The notes below the pieces were generated by a model. The model saw only the letters and a program-made list of their open reading frames with translations, was not told where the DNA came from and searched no databases. Both the position numbers and the translations under genes were made by a program. 11,887 bases of DNA, taken from contig JAUYGW010000005.1 in the NCBI GenBank assembly GCA_030690245.1, positions 1 through 11,887 of the forward strand, given 5' to 3'. This document shows positions 8,675-11,887 of the stretch, one piece after another. How positions within the stretch are numbered: position 1 is the first letter of the stretch; each line of letters starts with the position of its first letter. This DNA is from Gallionella sp. (GTDB taxonomy: Bacteria > Pseudomonadota > Gammaproteobacteria > Burkholderiales > Gallionellaceae).

Positions 8675-9010
8675 ATGAAGTCACATTGGGTTGGCATCGC
8701 GGCAGTTGCCACAGTGTTGATGTTTGCCGGGCAGGCGAATGCGGCGGTGGATGCCGTAGCATTTAAGGCGTTAGCCAAGAAAAAAAGCTGCTTCAATTGC
8801 CATAGCATGGACAGGTCGCTTTTTGGCCCCTCGCTGAGGGAGATCAGCAGGAAATACAGCGGCAAGGCCGGCGCTCAAGCCAGGTTGGCCGGGGTAATCA
8901 GAAATGGCAGCAAGGGCGGCGTTTGGGGTGAAGTCGCGATGCCGGCCTATGCGAGACTCAGCGATGAAGACATCAAAATGATGGTGCGGTATATTTTGTC
9001 CCTCAAATAG
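8675..9010 (+). CDS. Small periplasmic class I cytochrome c (c551/c552-like)
   Basis: A secreted single-haem electron carrier of 111 aa. A signal peptide MKSHWVGIAAVATVLMFAGQANA is expected to be cut after residue 23. The haem-binding motif is CFNCH with C39, C42 and H43, and the distal ligand is probably M89 in VAMPAYARLSDEDI. GPSLREISRKY after the haem site and a final helix IKMMVRYILSLK are typical of c551/c552 proteins, which shuttle electrons in periplasmic respiratory chains. The ATG has GAGG seven bases upstream. It stands alone: divergent from mtfA and convergent with the DUF1566 lipoprotein, so its redox partner cannot be read from context. Confidence 0.92.
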   Translation: MKSHWVGIAAVATVLMFAGQANAAVDAVAFKALAKKKSCFNCHSMDRSLFGPSLREISRKYSGKAGAQARLAGVIRNGSKGGVWGEVAMPAYARLSDEDIKMMVRYILSLK

Positions 9011-9112
9011 CCACCACCGCCAACCCGCTGCCGGATCGGCTTGGCCGCACAGCCCACAGCCCGATACAGCCACGGCGGATGCAATGGCGTGGCGAACTGG
9101 CGGGCCAGGAGA

Positions 9113-9808
9113 TTACTGGGCGGAGGGTTGTTTGGCTTGTTTCGCGGGCATTGCGGTGGCATGAGTCAGCCTGACGCTTAGCGCTTCAGTCTTGTTCTCG
9201 ACGTTATCGCTGCCATGATCGAAGCGCCATGCCCAGGCAGCGGCGTGATTGGTTCTGAATGTCGTGTCGGTCCAGTATTTTCCGGGCAGGGATTCCGGGA
9301 AAAAATCCTTGGGAAGGGTGGGGCCGGGATAGAAAACAGCGGGATTCAATATGGTCCTCAGCTCAAAACGGCTGGGCAGATACCAGTCAGTGTAGCCGCA
9401 AAGTTTTTCTGCATTGACCGCCTTGATGTAGGACTCGGTGTCGCAATCGCTGCCGGCGCATGTTCCGCCATTGGTCTTGCCTGGGGAGCCGCCGTTGCTT
9501 TCCGGATTTGAGTCGTACCAAGTATAGGTGTTGTTGATGTTGTGCAAGCCGGGTTCGGTCTTTTTCACTTCCCAGACCATGCCCGACTGGTTGTCCAGCA
9601 CGCATGTCCATGGTTGCTTTGCATAGTCCTTGCCGTCATTCACGCTGCCATCCTGATTCAGGCGCGTCATGTCAAATACAGGAGGTTTGAGGGAGGCCGG
9701 GGTGTCGCAGCCTGCGATTGCCAGAGGGCACAATAGTACCAGCGCCATGCGGCGGCAGGAAAATATGGAATTCTTTGACGTCATGCTTGCGTTGATCGGT
9801 TTTTTCAT
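9113..9808 (-). CDS. DUF1566 (Lcl C-terminal domain) lipoprotein
   Basis: A predicted lipoprotein of 231 aa with one DUF1566/Lcl_C domain; its function is not known. The signal has hydrophobic MALVLLCPLAIAGC, a lipobox with the lipidated Cys at residue 34. The domain blocks are DNQSGMVWEVKK, NTYTWYDSNPES, CGYTDWYLPSRFELRTILN, YWTDTTFR, AWAWRFDHGS and the closing VRLTHA. A Gly/Asn/Cys segment (GGTCAGSDCD) lies between the first and second halves. The start is uncertain: the ATG at 9808 (MKKPINASM) and the ATG at 9784 (MTSKNSIF) are both possible and neither has a good ribosome site. The frame is open up to an ATG at 9889, but that would give an implausibly long signal. It converges on the cytochrome gene with 102 bases between. 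Confidence 0.85.
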   Translation of the reverse strand: MKKPINASMTSKNSIFSCRRMALVLLCPLAIAGCDTPASLKPPVFDMTRLNQDGSVNDGKDYAKQPWTCVLDNQSGMVWEVKKTEPGLHNINNTYTWYDSNPESNGGSPGKTNGGTCAGSDCDTESYIKAVNAEKLCGYTDWYLPSRFELRTILNPAVFYPGPTLPKDFFPESLPGKYWTDTTFRTNHAAAWAWRFDHGSDNVENKTEALSVRLTHATAMPAKQAKQPSAQ

Positions 9809-10025
9809 TTGGAGCACCCGGAAATTAAGCGTGGGATACCTGTTCGGTATTAAGGCGGGCATTATCGTGGAATTGCGCGGGTTGTTCAAGGCAAGCGGTT
9901 CGAAGCTTTATCGTCAGGGAACGCCGGTACATGGGATAATCGCCCGTTCAAGGGCTTGCCCGCGTTGATTCGCGCCGTCCGATGTAACTGCGGACTATGG
10001 CCTTTCAATGATTAACTGAACAAAC

Positions 10026-10038
10026 GCCCGCTCCGGGC
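10026..10038. other. Short hairpin in the leader of the YhiN-type gene
   Basis: GCCCG-CTC-CGGGC is a perfect five-pair stem 14 bases before the ATG, just ahead of the weak ribosome site CGGAA (10043-10047). The surrounding gap 9809-10052 shows no other clear element and no convincing promoter. Confidence 0.35.
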
Positions 10039-10052
10039 ATTACGGAACAAAT

Positions 10053-11267
10053 ATGAAAACAGATGTAATTATTATCGGATCAGGTGCGGCCGGCCTGATG
10101 TGCGCCTTGCAGGCTGGACAGCGCGGGCGTTCCGTGGTGTTGCTCGACCATGCCAAGAAGCTTGCGGAAAAGATCCGCATCTCCGGTGGCGGGCATTGCA
10201 ACTTTACCAACATCAACACCAAGCCGGAAAACTTTGTTTCCGCCAATCCGGATTTTTGCCGCTCGGCACTGGCGCGCTATACGCCGCAGGATTTTATTGC
10301 GCTGCTGCAAAAGCACAGCATTGGTTATCACGAAAAGACGCTTGGGCAATTGTTCGGCGACGACGAAGCGGAAGTGATTGTCGCGATGCTGCGCGATGAA
10401 TGCGATGCGGCGGGCGTGAAGCGGTTTATGAGTTGCGAGATCGGCGAAATCAAGCATACCCCTTACGCCCCGGAGGTTGGCGGGGGCAAAAAAGCGAAAT
10501 TTTACGTCAGCACCTCGCGCGGTGAATTCGAGGCGGTCTCGCTGGTGGTCGCCACCGGCGGTTTGTCCATCCCCAAGACCGGTGCGACGCCGTTCGGTTA
10601 TCACGTTGCCGAGCAGTTCGGCATTCCCATCACCAAGCTCAAGCCCGGCCTGGTGCCGCTGACCTTTGCGCCGGATGACTGGAAGCCCTATGCCGATCTG
10701 ACCGGGGTTTCGCTCGATGTCACGGTGAGTTTCGGCAAGCAGTCGTTCCGCGAAAACATGCTGGTCACGCATCGCGGCCTGAGCGGCCCGGCGATATTGC
10801 AAATCTCTTCCTATTGGCAGCATGGCGAACCGCTGCACATCAACCTGCTGCCGGGTTGCGATATGGCGACCCTGCTGGATGAGCAAAAAGGCAGCAAAAA
10901 ATTGCTGAGCAATTTCCTGATTCAATGGTTCCCCAAAAGTTTCTCCGATGTGTGGTGCGCGCAATTGGCCGAAAAATCTGGAGTTGAAAACAAGCCGCTC
11001 AATCAATACAACGACAAGCAGCGCAAGCAAATTACCGCCGCTTTGCACGACTGGCAGATCACCCCGTCCGGCACGGCCGGATACAACAAGGCAGAGGTGA
11101 CCTGCGGCGGAATCGATACGCGCGCGCTGTCGTCGAAGACCATGGAATGCATCGAAGTGCCCGGCCTGTATTTCATCGGCGAAGTGGTGGATGTCACCGG
11201 GCAACTTGGCGGCTACAACTTCCAGTGGGCATGGGCATCCGGTTATGCCGCCGGGCAGGCAGTCTGA
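10053..11267 (+). CDS. NAD(P)/FAD-dependent oxidoreductase, HI0933/YhiN family
   Basis: A cytoplasmic flavoprotein (COG2081, HI0933-like, related to YhiN and BaiN) of 404 aa with no agreed physiological role. The Rossmann dinucleotide motif is DVIIIGSGAAGLMCAL (4-19). The family signature KIRISGGGHCNFTN is at 40-53, a second flavin motif LVVATGG is near 170, and THRGLSGPAILQIS marks the inserted domain. The end has AEVTCGGIDTRAL followed by GLYFIGEVVDVTGQLGGYN and FQWAWASGYAAG, the most diagnostic part of the family. The ATG has CGGAA about five bases upstream. The gene is alone on its strand here; a REP-like hairpin begins on the base after its stop. Confidence 0.93.
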   Translation: MKTDVIIIGSGAAGLMCALQAGQRGRSVVLLDHAKKLAEKIRISGGGHCNFTNINTKPENFVSANPDFCRSALARYTPQDFIALLQKHSIGYHEKTLGQLFGDDEAEVIVAMLRDECDAAGVKRFMSCEIGEIKHTPYAPEVGGGKKAKFYVSTSRGEFEAVSLVVATGGLSIPKTGATPFGYHVAEQFGIPITKLKPGLVPLTFAPDDWKPYADLTGVSLDVTVSFGKQSFRENMLVTHRGLSGPAILQISSYWQHGEPLHINLLPGCDMATLLDEQKGSKKLLSNFLIQWFPKSFSDVWCAQLAEKSGVENKPLNQYNDKQRKQITAALHDWQITPSGTAGYNKAEVTCGGIDTRALSSKTMECIEVPGLYFIGEVVDVTGQLGGYNFQWAWASGYAAGQAV

Positions 11268-11324
11268 TGTAGGAGCGGGCCATGCCCGCGACCAAGAGGC
11301 TCGCGGGCACGACCCGCTCCTACA
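11268..11324. repeat. REP-like palindrome directly after the YhiN-type gene
   Basis: Arms 11268-11291 and 11301-11324 pair at 22 of 24 positions around a nine-base loop; each arm begins TGTAGGAGCGGG and ends TGCCCGCGA. This is the well-known GTAGGAGCGGGC type of REP found in Pseudomonas and other proteobacteria (remembered). It begins immediately after the TGA and could protect the 3' end of the message or stop transcription. No REP transposase (RAYT) gene is in the window. Confidence 0.85.
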
Positions 11325-11441
11325 AGTGCCAACAGCTTTATATTGGTTTAGTGCTATAGTGTCCGCGCGTTTTTTGACATCCAACTGATGAAACAAGTAT
11401 TGACTAAGCATGATGATACATGTGCAAAGTCACTACTTACC

Positions 11442-11446
11442 GGAGG
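11442..11446 (+). promoter_or_regulatory. Strong ribosome binding site of the LemA gene
   Basis: GGAGG stands eight bases before the ATG at 11455 and fixes that start. In the leader 11325-11441, TATAGT (11355-11360) and TTGACA (11375-11380) resemble promoter hexamers but do not form one well-spaced promoter. A 45-codon frame from 11388 overlaps the gene start and has no ribosome site. Confidence 0.6.
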
Positions 11447-11454
11447 AACCAACG

Positions 11455-11887
11455 ATGCGTACCTTATGGATAGCTTTACTGACGTTGGTGTTGAGCGGCT
11501 GCGGCTACAACACCTTCCAGACGACCGATGAGCAGATCAAGGCAAGCTGGGCGGAGGTGCTGAACCAGTACCAGCGGCGCGCCGATTTGATTCCCAATCT
11601 GGTCAGCACCGTCAAGGGATTTGCCGCGCAGGAGCAGGCCGTGCTGCTGGGTGTCACCGAGGCGCGCGCCAAGGTCGGCAGCATCCAGGCCACGCCCGAG
11701 CTGATCAACGATGCGCAGGCCTTCGCCAAGTTTCAGGCCGCGCAGGGCCAGCTGACTTCGGCATTGAGCCGCTTGCTGGTGGTGTCGGAAAATTATCCGC
11801 AACTGAAATCCGACGCGAACTTCCGCGACTTGCAGGCGCAACTGGAAGGCACCGAAAACCGCATCACCGTGGCGCGCAACCGCTACA
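11455..11887 (+). CDS. LemA family lipoprotein, N-terminal part
   Basis: The first 144 residues of a LemA-family protein; the gene continues past the right edge. A short lipoprotein signal MRTLWIALLTLVLSGC puts the lipidated Cys at residue 16. The rest is helical and matches LemA closely: TTDEQIKASWAEVLNQYQRR, ADLIPNLVSTVKGFAAQEQ, VTEARAKVGSIQ, then FQAAQGQLTSALSRLLVVSE, NYPQLKSDANFRDLQAQLEG and TENRITVARNRY. LemA proteins are membrane-associated helical bundles of unclear role, usually followed by TPM-domain (YgcG-like) genes, which would lie beyond this window. Confidence 0.94.
   Translation, partial: MRTLWIALLTLVLSGCGYNTFQTTDEQIKASWAEVLNQYQRRADLIPNLVSTVKGFAAQEQAVLLGVTEARAKVGSIQATPELINDAQAFAKFQAAQGQLTSALSRLLVVSENYPQLKSDANFRDLQAQLEGTENRITVARNRY

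Noticed and set aside
8506..8865. 119-codon minus-strand frame over the cytochrome gene
   Set aside because: It covers the signal peptide and haem motif of the cytochrome on the other strand; no domain or ribosome site supports it.
10080..11411. A 443-codon open frame on the minus strand
   Set aside because: Antisense shadow of the YhiN-type flavoprotein with no family features.
11388..11525. Small frame of 45 codons before and overlapping lemA
   Set aside because: It has no ribosome site, overlaps the certain LemA start and resembles nothing known.

Overview
The window is ordinary chromosomal housekeeping DNA, most like a betaproteobacterium. The gene content, the order carA-carB-greA ... 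yhbY, rlmE-ftsH, and the protein sequences suggest a member of the Nitrosomonadales/Gallionellaceae type. That placement is an inference from remembered relatives; no search was run. No CRISPR array, tRNA, rRNA, phage or transposase gene was seen.

Layout. Bases 1-935 (minus strand) hold the 5' end of ftsH, cut by the window edge, preceded by rlmE (23S rRNA 2'-O-methyltransferase). yhbY (plus, 1098-1451) diverges from rlmE and converges on greA. The pyrimidine/arginine operon carA-carB-greA runs on the minus strand from a clear sigma70 promoter at 6665-6693 down to 1594, with a strong hairpin in the carA leader. Upstream of it, also on the minus strand, mtfA (zinc metallopeptidase) and a membrane-anchored alpha/beta hydrolase overlap by four bases. 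A small periplasmic cytochrome c (plus) and a DUF1566 lipoprotein (minus) converge near 9011-9112. A YhiN/HI0933-type flavoprotein (plus) is followed directly by a REP-like hairpin. The window ends inside a LemA-family lipoprotein gene.

The most interesting thing is not a gene. Four places in the first 6 kb (960-1044, 1475-1590, 5318-5409, 5962-6039) carry the same architecture: two arms of about 23-31 bp, each made of degenerate 7-base (once 9-base) tandem words, arranged as an inverted repeat around a 27-36 base spacer. The words differ completely between loci while the geometry is kept. One copy lies in frame inside carA and adds about 25-28 residues to an essential enzyme just before its glutaminase domain. 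Another supplies the last codons and stop of carA, fills the carA-carB gap and leaves carB without a visible Shine-Dalgarno. A fifth, one-armed heptad run encodes part of the MtfA C-terminal tail. This looks like a family of small word-repeat palindromes that spreads or is generated by a mechanism preserving period and symmetry rather than sequence.
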